A stretch of DNA of 64,000 bases from DATBVX01 sp963810775. Its GTDB lineage: Bacteria > Pseudomonadota > Gammaproteobacteria > Steroidobacterales > Steroidobacteraceae. The position numbers and the translations under genes are program-made. Under the pieces are notes generated by a model. The model did no database searches. It was not told the DNA's origin and was given only the letters and a program-made list of their open reading frames with translations. The stretch spans positions 372,001 through 436,000 of the forward strand of contig CAWEOT010000005.1 in NCBI GenBank assembly GCA_963810775.1, written 5' to 3'. Positions 43,900 to 52,381 of the stretch are shown piece by piece. Numbering within the stretch: the first letter of the stretch is position 1; each line of letters starts with the position of its first letter.

Positions 43900-45588
43900 A
43901 TGACCGGCACCGGTGCGCTTCGATTGCTAGCCGCAGCAACGTTCGCAGTCGCGTGCTCGACGGCGAGTGCTCAGGCTCCAACCGGGCCTGTCGGGCCGGT
44001 GCTCATGAACATCCTCGCCGAAGGCCAGCATCCGTATCTGACCGCGCTCGATCTGCCCGATCAGCGTGCCGCTCTCGAAGATCTTTATGCCGCGCAAGGT
44101 GGTCAGTTCCTGTGGAGCCACGATCATGTGTTGACGCGATCTGCGATCGACGTGATGAGTGAGCTGCGTGCGGCCGAGGGAGTAGGGTTAAGGGCCGACG
44201 ACTACGAAGCAAATCGGCTTACTTATCTCGCCATCGACCTGGCGACTTCGGGCAGCGCCGGCGATGAGCAATGGGCTCTGTTCGATGTGGGTTTGAGCGC
44301 CGCGGTCATGGCCTATGCGCACGACCTGCACTTCGGGCGCATCGATCCACAGGCGGCCGGGTTCAAGCTCGACGTCGAGCACTCCAGACTCGAGCTGGTT
44401 CCACTGCTGCAGAAAATCAGTGGCGCCAAGGATGTCGGCAAAGCGTTGCACGATATCGAGCCGCCATTCATTCACTACGACCTGCTGAAGAAAGCGTTGG
44501 TTCACTATCGCGAGCTTGCGCTCGAACCCGAGCTGACCAGGTTGCCGCCGTTGCCCGCAAAGTCCGTGAAGCCGGGTGAGCCCTATGCCGGCGCCGCGGA
44601 ACTGCGCCGTCTACTGACGGTACTCGGCGATCTACCTTCAGCGACCGCACCGGCCGAACGGAGCGACTCGACCCTCGACGCAGAGCTCCAGCAGGGGCTA
44701 AAGAATTTTCAGATGCGTCACGAGCTGGACATGGACGGAGCGCTCGGTGCCGGCACGTTTGCCGCCCTCACGAAGCCGCTGCTCGAACGTGTGCAACAGA
44801 TCGAGCTGACGTTGGAGCGCTGGCGCTGGCTGCCACCGCGTCTCGACAGCCCATCTATCTTTGTCAATATCCCGCGCTTCCGGCTACTGGCGTTCAAGAC
44901 CGTCGAGGACCAGGAAACCGAGATGCTTGCGATGAACGTTATCGTCGGTAAGAGCTATCCCTCGAGCCGCACGCCTGTGTTCTCGGCCGACATGAAGTAC
45001 ATCATCTTCAGGCCGTACTGGGACGTGCCCTACAGCATCACGGTACGCGAGATGCTGCCATCGATCCGCAACAACCCTGGGTATTTGTCGCGTCAACGGC
45101 TGGAGATAGTGGGGGGCTACGGGGACAGCACCCCGACGCTGCCTCCGACACCGGAGAACCTCGACGCGCTGGCGAGGGGCAAGTTGCGCCTGCGCCAGCA
45201 ACCAGGTCCCGACAACGCGCTCGGTCTGGTGAAGTTCATGCTGCCGAATCCCTACAACGTCTACCTGCACAGTACTCCGGCACAGGCGTTGTTCGAGCGC
45301 AGCACTCGTGCGTTCAGCCACGGCTGCGTGCGGGTCGTCGACCCGGTGGGGTTGGCCGAGCACATCCTGCGCGAGGATCCGACCTGGACGCGGGAGAAAA
45401 TCCTGCAGGCGATGAATGGCACCCGTCCCACACAGGTCAATCTCAAGAAACCGCTCCGCGTCTTCATCGTGTATGGCACGGCGATCGCGGACGAGAAGGG
45501 AGAGGTGTATTTCTCCCCGGACATTTACGGCCACGATGAGAAGCTGGCGGAACTGCTGCGGGCCAGCCGCAAGAAAGCCGGGGACTAG
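43900..45588 (+). CDS. ldtD: L,D-transpeptidase, LdtD/YcbB type
   Basis: 562 residues from ATG 43900 with a GGAGGGG ribosome site. A signal peptide is followed by an N-terminal helical domain, a peptidoglycan-binding-like domain (~260-315: LQQGLKNFQMRHELDMDGALGAGT) and the YkuD catalytic domain (~335-530). The catalytic motif STRAFSHGCVRV is intact. LdtD makes 3-3 cross-links in peptidoglycan in the periplasm. It converges on a MepK-like gene and overlaps it by a few bases; in Escherichia coli ycbB and ycbK are also neighbours. Confidence 0.92.
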   Translation: MTGTGALRLLAAATFAVACSTASAQAPTGPVGPVLMNILAEGQHPYLTALDLPDQRAALEDLYAAQGGQFLWSHDHVLTRSAIDVMSELRAAEGVGLRADDYEANRLTYLAIDLATSGSAGDEQWALFDVGLSAAVMAYAHDLHFGRIDPQAAGFKLDVEHSRLELVPLLQKISGAKDVGKALHDIEPPFIHYDLLKKALVHYRELALEPELTRLPPLPAKSVKPGEPYAGAAELRRLLTVLGDLPSATAPAERSDSTLDAELQQGLKNFQMRHELDMDGALGAGTFAALTKPLLERVQQIELTLERWRWLPPRLDSPSIFVNIPRFRLLAFKTVEDQETEMLAMNVIVGKSYPSSRTPVFSADMKYIIFRPYWDVPYSITVREMLPSIRNNPGYLSRQRLEIVGGYGDSTPTLPPTPENLDALARGKLRLRQQPGPDNALGLVKFMLPNPYNVYLHSTPAQALFERSTRAFSHGCVRVVDPVGLAEHILREDPTWTREKILQAMNGTRPTQVNLKKPLRVFIVYGTAIADEKGEVYFSPDIYGHDEKLAELLRASRKKAGD

Positions 45589-46196
45589 GCGCCCCAGTGC
45601 CGCACGCGGCCGGTATCGAGATGCGCGAAGTCGGACTTGCCGTAGTAGCCGCAGCCGCCACGGCCGAGTTTGAGCGCGGTGTCGAACAGGTCGCGTGTCT
45701 TCACACCCGCCAGGCGCACGTCGATCGCTTTTCCGTCCATGTGCAGGCTGTGACTCGCGACGCCTGAGCTGCGCTCGTGGAGCAAGGCGTTAGTTTCGGG
45801 AGAACGATATCCCGAGATCACTTCGAAATGCGGATCGACGCCGAGCCGCGACGCGACCTCATGCAGAATGTCGAACAGTGGCGGATGGATCGCCTTCACT
45901 GTTCCGTCGCGATGATCGCGCAGCAGCTGGCTGAAACGCGCCAAGGCGTCCGTGTCGAGCTGCGAACCGACACGATAGGTTGCACACAACGACTCGCGTG
46001 TGTGCGTGCTGTAGAGCGTCAATGAGCAGGCCTTATCGCGCGAGGGCACCGCGCCTGCGACTGCGCGCAACGGCAGGGGCGCGAGCACAGCCAGCGGGGC
46101 CACGCGCACCGCGTGCACGAGAAATTGACGGCGGCCGAGGTCGCAAATTCCGCTCTCGACACGCTCCTGCGCAAGTATCTCTTTGATTCTCAACAT
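45585..46196 (-). CDS. mepK: M15-like (DUF882/MepK-type) peptidoglycan endopeptidase
   Basis: 203 residues from ATG 46196. The N-terminus has GRRQFLVHAVRVAPLAV, a Tat-like signal. The zinc-binding motifs of the YcbK family are kept: SHSLHMDGKAIDVRL (His and Asp) and DFAHLDTGRVRHWG (His), with GYRSPETNALL before them. MepK cleaves 3-3 cross-links of the type LdtD makes, so the two neighbouring genes have opposite actions on the same bond. The symbol is by similarity. Confidence 0.87.
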   Translation of the reverse strand: MLRIKEILAQERVESGICDLGRRQFLVHAVRVAPLAVLAPLPLRAVAGAVPSRDKACSLTLYSTHTRESLCATYRVGSQLDTDALARFSQLLRDHRDGTVKAIHPPLFDILHEVASRLGVDPHFEVISGYRSPETNALLHERSSGVASHSLHMDGKAIDVRLAGVKTRDLFDTALKLGRGGCGYYGKSDFAHLDTGRVRHWGA

Positions 46197-46253
46197 TGCT
46201 CCGCTCGCCAGACGGCCGCGATCATACCGATGACCGCGCAAAAGCCAAGCGGT

Positions 46254-47465
46254 TCAGCGTGGCATCGTGATGACGGTCCCGGTTTCGCCGGGTTGAGCAT
46301 TAACGACGACCACCCTGGGCTTGGGGAAGAAATTGAACTCGCACGCCGTGGCCCACGTGTAGGCACCCATGACGTGCGCCACTACGAGATCGCCATTCCG
46401 CAGCCGCGGGAGGTCGACCTGATCGTCGATCACATCGATGCTGTCGCAGGTCGGACCGGCGAGCACTGCGGGCTCAGTGGGACCAGCCCGTCCGAGACTC
46501 GTGATCGGGTAGGACGCGTGCTCGTAGTGTTGTCCGCTGAACAGGCCATATACGCCGTCGTCCAGGTAATACCACCAGCGTCCCTGTCGACGCGCATGGC
46601 CCATCACACTCGCGACACCCACACCGGCGGGCGCGACGATGAAACGGCCAGGCTCGGCAATGATTCGCACTGAGGACGGTACCGCTTCCAGTGCCTGATT
46701 GATCGGGCCACAGAACGCTTCGATCTCAGGGACAGGTGTGCGATACGGAACAGGAAATCCGCCGCCGATATCGAGCGTATCGAACGGACCATGTCCGGCA
46801 GCTTCACCCTCTTTCATCAGTCGCGCGCATACCCGGATCGCTTCGGCATACTTGGCAGGATCAGTCGCCTGCGATCCGACGTGAAACGAAAATCCCCGCA
46901 CGCGCACTCCCAGCTCTCGGGCCTTGCGCAACAACGTCGGTACATCCTTGGGATCGCAGCCGAATTTTCGCGACAGGTCCACGACCGCATCGGGACTACG
47001 AAACGACACACGCAGCAGCAGCGAAGCGCGATGCCGGTATTTCGCGAACTTGGCGATCTCGTCCACGCTGGCGGCGACGAAAGTCTGCAGTCCAAAATCG
47101 AGGGCGGCACGAATATCACCGTCGCGCTTGACCGGATGAGTGTGGATGCAGCGCTCGGCGCTGATGCCGAGCTCCTTGACTACTCCGATCTCCCCTGTCG
47201 TAGCGAGATCGAAGTGCGCGCCAAGCTCTGCCAGCGCTTGCACGACCGCTGGATGCGGTAGGGGTTTCAGCGCGTAGTACAGGACAACGCGCGGTAAGGC
47301 GGCAGCAAGGCGACGGTACTGTGTGCGCACGCGCTCGCAGTCGAGGATCAGCAGTGGCGAGCCAAAGGTGGCCACCAGCCGCTCGATTTCGGCCGGAATG
47401 AACGGATCAATCGGCGCCTCGTTCAAGGCAGTCCGACGCGTGGCACGCTGCTGCAGAGTTCTCAT
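46254..47465 (-). CDS. type III PLP-dependent decarboxylase (ornithine/lysine decarboxylase-like)
   Basis: 403 residues from ATG 47465. An alanine-racemase-type barrel with PLP Lys in YYALKPLPHPAVV, then FSFHVGSQ, the phosphate-binding DIGGGFPVPY, EPGRFIVA and the second active-site motif GPTCDSIDVI, whose Cys-Asp pair is typical of ornithine decarboxylase. It probably makes putrescine (or cadaverine) from a basic amino acid. A terminator-like hairpin lies in its leader at 47493-47517. Its neighbour DadA is on the same strand. Confidence 0.9.
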   Translation of the reverse strand: MRTLQQRATRRTALNEAPIDPFIPAEIERLVATFGSPLLILDCERVRTQYRRLAAALPRVVLYYALKPLPHPAVVQALAELGAHFDLATTGEIGVVKELGISAERCIHTHPVKRDGDIRAALDFGLQTFVAASVDEIAKFAKYRHRASLLLRVSFRSPDAVVDLSRKFGCDPKDVPTLLRKARELGVRVRGFSFHVGSQATDPAKYAEAIRVCARLMKEGEAAGHGPFDTLDIGGGFPVPYRTPVPEIEAFCGPINQALEAVPSSVRIIAEPGRFIVAPAGVGVASVMGHARRQGRWWYYLDDGVYGLFSGQHYEHASYPITSLGRAGPTEPAVLAGPTCDSIDVIDDQVDLPRLRNGDLVVAHVMGAYTWATACEFNFFPKPRVVVVNAQPGETGTVITMPR

Positions 47466-47489
47466 CGCTTTCCTCGCCGTCAAAAGCCG

Positions 47490-47517
47490 AAAGGGCCAGA
47501 TCCCAACGACCTGACCC
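47490..47517 (-). terminator. hairpin between dadA and the decarboxylase gene
   Basis: On the minus strand a 10-bp stem with two G-T pairs (47493-47502 with 47508-47517), loop of five, followed by TTT and a second T run ten bases later. It could end dadA transcription or act as an attenuator in the decarboxylase leader. Confidence 0.5.
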
Positions 47518-47577
47518 CTCTGAAGGCGCGGATTGTAGGGCAACGGCGCGCGCATTCAAGAGCGCCGCACCGGCGTC

Positions 47578-48840
47578 TCAACTGAAACGGTGCAGAGAGT
47601 ATGGCGCGAGATCGATCTCCGGCGTGCGCCCGACCATCAGATCCGCAAGTGCACGGCCGGAGCCGACAGCCATCGTCCAGCCGAGCGGTCCGTGGCCGGT
47701 ATTGAGAAACAGGTTTTCGCACGCCGTGCGGCCGATGATGGGCACGCCGTCGCAGGACATTGGGCGCAGGCCCGCCCAGGACGAAGTGCGCTCCGGCGTG
47801 GCCGTTTGCGCGATGCTCGGATAGGTGCGAGCCAGGAGATAGCGAAGGTTTTCGATGCGCGCCGGTGTGACCGTGCGGTCGAAGCCGGTGAACTCCGCCG
47901 TGCCCGCCACGCGCATGCGATCCGCCAGCGGCACGGCAACGGCGTGCAATTCATCGTCAAGAATCGGAATTCTTGGGGCGGGCTGCGCGCCATCCATCGG
48001 CACCGTGATCGAATAGCCCTTCACCGGTTGGATGGGCACCTTTATGCCCACACTCTCGACGAGCTTCGGGCTGTAGCTGCCAGCGGCGAGCACTACGGCA
48101 TCAGCCTCCCAACTCTGGGAATTACCGGCTACGCTCGTGATGCGTGCGCCCTCGCGCCGCAGGCCAGCCACGGTCGCGCCGTAGCAAAAACGCACGCCCC
48201 GTGCCTGCGCCTCTCGTGCGAGACCCTCGCAAAAGCGCAAGGCATCGCCGTGCTCGTCGTCGGGATAGTAAATGGCACCGGCGAGTTCCTGCCCGATGGG
48301 AGCCAGTGCCGGCTCCATCGCTATAGTCGCCGCGCGATCCAGCGTGCGTGAACGCACGCCGTGCTGCCCAAGCCAATCGACCATTTCCAGCGCGTTCTCG
48401 AGCTCGGTGCCATGACGAAACAGGCGTAGCGTGCCGAGTGTCGCCCCTGCGTACTCAATGCGCGTTCCGGACCGCAACTCCTGCAATGATTGCAGGGAAT
48501 AGAGTGCGAGACGCGCGTTGTTGAGCGTGTTGTTCCGGTAGTGACGCGGGTTGGAGTATCTGATGAATTGCAGTCCCCAGCCGATCAGCGAGGGAAGCGC
48601 GCGCGGTCGCAGGAGCATCGGCGAATCTTCGCGCCCCAACCAGCGCAGCAGCTTCCAGAACACTCCAGGGGAGTTCCACGGATCTGCCATGCTCGGCGTC
48701 AGTAGCGCGCCATTGGCGAACGAAGTTTCTCGCGCGGGACCCTCGGCCCGGTCGAGAACCGTGACGTCTGCGCCACGCTCCTTGAGCGCCCACGCGGTGC
48801 TTACGCCCAGGAGCCCACTGCCGATCACGATGACTTTCAT
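47578..48840 (-). CDS. dadA: D-amino-acid dehydrogenase small subunit
   Basis: 420 residues, standard length. The N-terminal FAD site reads VIVIGSGLLGVSTAWAL and the end motif is LFLNTGHGPLGWTMAVGSG. The typical DadA segment ETSFANGALLTPSMADPWNSPG is present around residues 38-60. It oxidises D-alanine and other D-amino acids, passing electrons to quinone at the inner membrane. It lies between the PLP decarboxylase and the Leu/Phe/Val dehydrogenase, all on the same strand, fitting amino-acid catabolism. No alanine racemase (dadX) is next to it. Confidence 0.94.
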   Translation of the reverse strand: MKVIVIGSGLLGVSTAWALKERGADVTVLDRAEGPARETSFANGALLTPSMADPWNSPGVFWKLLRWLGREDSPMLLRPRALPSLIGWGLQFIRYSNPRHYRNNTLNNARLALYSLQSLQELRSGTRIEYAGATLGTLRLFRHGTELENALEMVDWLGQHGVRSRTLDRAATIAMEPALAPIGQELAGAIYYPDDEHGDALRFCEGLAREAQARGVRFCYGATVAGLRREGARITSVAGNSQSWEADAVVLAAGSYSPKLVESVGIKVPIQPVKGYSITVPMDGAQPAPRIPILDDELHAVAVPLADRMRVAGTAEFTGFDRTVTPARIENLRYLLARTYPSIAQTATPERTSSWAGLRPMSCDGVPIIGRTACENLFLNTGHGPLGWTMAVGSGRALADLMVGRTPEIDLAPYSLHRFS

Positions 48841-48962
48841 GACGGCCTACATTGCCAAACTGCTGCGGACAGGGAAACCGAAAAGAAGGCCGCCGGCCGG
48901 TTCGCGCAAGAGAGGGGGAGTATTGCGCTGAACCGGATTGCCCGGCGGCGTGAGATCAAAGA

Positions 48963-50042
48963 TCAGGAGGCGCGACGCAGCTGCTCGGCAGTCCGATCGT
49001 GTGCCGCCGCGATGCGGCTCATGGCCATGGCATCGGCCACTTCATTCGTCGGCCGCTGCTCGCGCAGCGCCTGGATGAGGATCAACCGCGTGGTCTCATA
49101 GATCCCACTGACGCGTGCCCAAACATCCTTTTCTTCATGTCCGCCTTCATATTCGAACGCAGCGCTGATGATTCCCCCCGCGTTCACCACGTAGTCAGGG
49201 GCATAGACGATGCCACGGCGCAGCAGATCGGCGCCGACCGCATCCGTCGCGAGCTGGTTGTTGGCCGCGCCTACCACGAATGGAGCATGGATCCGCGCCA
49301 CGTTCTCGCTGGTGAGCACGGCGCCAAGCGCACAGGGCGCGATGATGTCGACGGCCTCGAACAGGACGCTCTCAGGCGTGGTTACTTGCGCACCAAATTC
49401 GGCGGCGGCGCGTCGCACATTGTCCGGGTTGACGTCCGCAACCACGAGCGACGCACCGGCGCTGTGCAGGAGCTTGCAGAGGTGGTAGCCAACCTGGCCG
49501 ACACCCTGGATGGCCACGCTGAGTCCCTTGAAGTCGCTACGGTCGAGCTTGAGCTCGATTGCAGCGCGCATGGCGAGGTACACACCGAATGCAGTCTTAG
49601 GCGCCGGATTGCCGCCGGCGCCGGCGCCGCGCTGCTTGCGTCCGCTGACGTGACGCGTGTGCCGGGCGAAGACCTCGATATCGGCTTCCGTGATTCCGAC
49701 GTCCTCGGCCGTGATGTATCGACCGCCGAGACTCCCGACGGCGCGACCAAATGCATCCAGCAGGCCTTCGGTCTTGCCGACCTTCGGGTCAGCGATGATG
49801 ACTGACTTGCCACCGCCAAACGGCAGCCCAGCGAGCGCATTCTTGAAGCTCATGCCGCGCGAAAGTCGCAGCACATCTTCGAGTGCCTGCTCCTCGGTGG
49901 CGTATGGCCATACGCGGCATCCGCCAAAAGCAGGACCGAGCGCGGTGCTGTGAATGGCGATGATGGCTTTGAGGCCACTTTGCTGATCGTGAAAGAAGGC
50001 GACGTTCTCGTGGCCGCGAAAGCTCTGAGCGCCGAACACCAT
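48963..50042 (-). CDS. Glu/Leu/Phe/Val dehydrogenase
   Basis: 359 residues from ATG 50042. The enzyme deaminates branched-chain or aromatic amino acids with NAD. The substrate Lys is in GLPFGGGKSVI, the catalytic Lys region in FKNALAGLP, and the NAD fold in LSVAIQGVGQVGYHLCKLL; FVVGAANNQLA closes the cofactor site. It is divergent from an Lrp/AsnC regulator with 143 bases between, which contains a perfect inverted repeat, so control by that regulator is likely. Confidence 0.92.
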   Translation of the reverse strand: MVFGAQSFRGHENVAFFHDQQSGLKAIIAIHSTALGPAFGGCRVWPYATEEQALEDVLRLSRGMSFKNALAGLPFGGGKSVIIADPKVGKTEGLLDAFGRAVGSLGGRYITAEDVGITEADIEVFARHTRHVSGRKQRGAGAGGNPAPKTAFGVYLAMRAAIELKLDRSDFKGLSVAIQGVGQVGYHLCKLLHSAGASLVVADVNPDNVRRAAAEFGAQVTTPESVLFEAVDIIAPCALGAVLTSENVARIHAPFVVGAANNQLATDAVGADLLRRGIVYAPDYVVNAGGIISAAFEYEGGHEEKDVWARVSGIYETTRLILIQALREQRPTNEVADAMAMSRIAAAHDRTAEQLRRAS

Positions 50043-50131
50043 GTCGATCACCTGCCGCAAGGCTGAGCCTAAGTTCAGATACGATATTTCATGGCCATCG
50101 GCATTACGTACCAATTTAGAGGCAATTTTGC

Positions 50132-50152
50132 GATGATTGTGGAAGAATCATC
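50132..50152. promoter_or_regulatory. inverted repeat, candidate Lrp/AsnC operator
   Basis: GATGATT and AATCATC form perfect 7-bp arms with a 7-base spacer, in an AT-rich stretch 34 bases before the regulator gene and 90 bases before the dehydrogenase start. The size and AT-rich centre fit Lrp-family sites, but binding is inference. Confidence 0.5.
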
Positions 50153-50185
50153 TACTATAGCCTCATATAGGGATTTCCTATTCCA

Positions 50186-50713
50186 ATGCCACCAATGGAC
50201 AAGACGGACCTCAAAATTCTGGATCTGCTCCAGAACGACGCTTCGCGCTCTACAAATGAGATCGCCGAGCAGGTCGGGCTATCGGCCTCGCCCTGCTGGC
50301 GTCGGATTTCGCTTCTGGAGCAGCAAGGCGTCATCCGCCGCCGCGTGGCGCTGCTCGACCGCGAGAAACTCGGACTTGGCGTCACGGTTGTCGTGCAGGT
50401 GCGCCTCACTACTCACGGCCGGCAATCCCTGGTGGCGTTCGAAGAACGCGTGCGCGAACTCCCCGAGGTGACCCAGTGTTTCACCGTGATGGGTGCGATC
50501 GATTTCGTGCTGATTGTTGTGACAAGGGACATACGTGCCTACGAGCGCTTCATGCGAGAAGGGCTGGCGCAATTGCCTGGAGTGCAGGCCATCGAATCGA
50601 ATATCGTCATGTCTGCGATCAAGGACACGACCGCCCTGCCCCTCGAGCTGGCTGAGCCCCCGACAGAGAGCCAGGACACGCGCCGTCCACGCGCATCGGA
50701 TGTACGCCCGTGA
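50186..50713 (+). CDS. Lrp/AsnC-family transcriptional regulator
   Basis: 175 residues. ATG 50186 or the ATG nine bases later may be used. An N-terminal helix-turn-helix (DLKILDLLQNDASRSTNEIAEQVGLSASPCWRRISLLE) is followed by the RAM/ligand domain (~70-150: VVVQVRLTTHG, VTQCFTVMGAIDFVLIV, LPGVQAIESNIVM). Such proteins sense amino acids. Its position opposite Leu/Phe/Val dehydrogenase resembles BkdR-type regulators. About 20 extra residues end the protein and its stop overlaps the GTG of the AAA ATPase gene. Confidence 0.92.
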   Translation: MPPMDKTDLKILDLLQNDASRSTNEIAEQVGLSASPCWRRISLLEQQGVIRRRVALLDREKLGLGVTVVVQVRLTTHGRQSLVAFEERVRELPEVTQCFTVMGAIDFVLIVVTRDIRAYERFMREGLAQLPGVQAIESNIVMSAIKDTTALPLELAEPPTESQDTRRPRASDVRP

Positions 50714-52227
50714 GCGCGCCTGAAGTGCCAAGGTTGCAGGCCGACGCGAGCCACGACCTCGAAGTCCTGCTCCGCTCCCGGATTCCTCTTCTAATCATCG
50801 AGACTCGCGATGAGACGCGCGTACTCAAGATGCTCGGGTCTCTTTCCGTGCGGCTGACACGCAACGCCCACACGCCGGTGTTCGAGTGGACCGCGACCGA
50901 TGGCCTGAAGCGCATCGATGTCGATCTCGGTCCACCACAACGTCACAACGCGGAGCCGATCGAGATCCTCAGACACATACGTGCAACCACTACGGCAGGC
51001 GTGTACGTACTCGTAGACTTTCATCCCTACCTGGCCGAACCGATTCACGTGCGGCTCCTGAAGGACATCTGCCTGGCTTACGAGCAGGTGGCGCGTACCG
51101 TCGTGCTGCTGAGCGCTGAGATCTCCCTGCCCTCCGAGCTGGAACAGTTCAGCGCACGCTGCGAGCTCGCAGTACCCGATCGGGACGAGCGCCGCGCGTT
51201 AGTGCAGGAAGTCGCGCGGGAGTGGGTGAAAACCAATCCTGGTGGCCAGTTTCAGGCCGATCGGACCGCCCTCGACTTACTGGTCGAAAACCTCAACGGT
51301 CTCACGACGAGCGATACACGGCGTCTGGCACGCAAGGCGATCTTCGACGATGGCGCGCTCTCGACAGTCGACCTGCCGGGCATCATGCAGGCCAAGTACG
51401 AGCTCCTCAATCGCAGCGGCGTTCTCAGCTACGTGCACGACACGGCGAAATTTGCCGATGTGGGCGGACTGGAGCGGCTCAAGGCGTGGCTCGAGCAGCG
51501 CAAGCCCGCATTCGACGGCAGCGCGCCGAACCTCGATCCACCAAAAGGATTGCTGCTCCTGGGTGTGCAGGGCTGCGGCAAGAGTCTTGCCGCTCGGGCG
51601 GCAGCAGGAATCTTCGCCACACCGCTCCTGCGCCTGGATTTCGGCGCCGTGTACAACAAGTGGCACGGCGAGTCCGAGCGCAACCTGCGCGACACGTTGC
51701 GCACTGCCGAGTTGATGGCGCCGTGTGTGCTCTGGATCGACGAAATCGAGAAAGGAGTCGCTACCGGTGAAGGAGACAGCGGCACCTCGCGTCGCGCGCT
51801 CGGCACCTTCCTCACCTGGTTGGCGGAGAAGAGATCTCCGGCCTTCGTCGTGGCAACCGCGAACGATATCTCTGCGCTGCCACCCGAGCTGATCCGCAAG
51901 GGACGCTTCGACGAGATCTTCTTCATCGATCTGCCATCGAGCGCCGTGCGCCAGGAAATCCTGTCGATTCACGCCAGTCGGCGTGGGCTGAGCGCCTCAC
52001 CAGCAGAGCTTGAGCGCCTCGCGACAGCCAGCGACGGATTTTCTGGCGCTGAGCTCGAACAGGCCGTGGTTTCCGCGCTGTACAACGCCAACGGCACGCA
52101 GCAGCGACCGTCGGCGGCGCACGTACTCAGGGAGCTCCAGGCGACACGTCCGCTATCTCGCGTAATGGCCGAGCGAATCGACGAGCTGCGCGAGTGGGCG
52201 GCGGATCGAACCGTCGCGGCTGACTAG
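50710..52227 (+). CDS. AAA+ ATPase, Ycf46-like
   Basis: 505 residues starting at GTG 50710 inside a GTGA overlap with the regulator. The N-terminal half is a degenerate ATPase-like domain (LLIIETRDETRVLKML, LVDFHPYL) as in Ycf46 proteins. The AAA domain has FADVGGLERLKAWL, Walker A GVQGCGKS, Walker B LWIDEIEKG, an arginine-finger region (LIRKGRFDEIF) and sensor 2. Ycf46-like ATPases are widespread; the function in bacteria is not settled. The physical coupling to an amino-acid regulator is unusual. Confidence 0.88.
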   Translation: MSAPEVPRLQADASHDLEVLLRSRIPLLIIETRDETRVLKMLGSLSVRLTRNAHTPVFEWTATDGLKRIDVDLGPPQRHNAEPIEILRHIRATTTAGVYVLVDFHPYLAEPIHVRLLKDICLAYEQVARTVVLLSAEISLPSELEQFSARCELAVPDRDERRALVQEVAREWVKTNPGGQFQADRTALDLLVENLNGLTTSDTRRLARKAIFDDGALSTVDLPGIMQAKYELLNRSGVLSYVHDTAKFADVGGLERLKAWLEQRKPAFDGSAPNLDPPKGLLLLGVQGCGKSLAARAAAGIFATPLLRLDFGAVYNKWHGESERNLRDTLRTAELMAPCVLWIDEIEKGVATGEGDSGTSRRALGTFLTWLAEKRSPAFVVATANDISALPPELIRKGRFDEIFFIDLPSSAVRQEILSIHASRRGLSASPAELERLATASDGFSGAELEQAVVSALYNANGTQQRPSAAHVLRELQATRPLSRVMAERIDELREWAADRTVAAD

Positions 52228-52240
52228 CCAAGGCAGGAGG

Positions 52241-52372
52241 ATTCGGACATTGGCGTCGGGGGGATTGTGCCAACTCGGGCGTGCAATGTTTGCGGGCATG
52301 CATCTTCGGATGGCACCCGCATCGAACGTGGTCAGCCCGGAGTTGGCACAACCCCCCACCCAATGGCCGGAT
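52241..52372. repeat. ~130-bp inverted repeat with internal UUCG hairpin
   Basis: The arms 52258-52280 and 52335-52357 match over 23 positions with one offset insertion on each side, and outer segments 52241-52253 and 52360-52372 extend the pairing (11 of 13). Inside, GCGGG and CCCGC with TGC/GCA and ATC/GAT pairs enclose a TTCG loop near 52292-52320. There is no T run. It fills the gap between two convergent genes. It may be a bidirectional RNA structure or a small mobile (MITE/REP-like) element. Confidence 0.72.
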
Positions 52373-52381
52373 CGGACTGCT

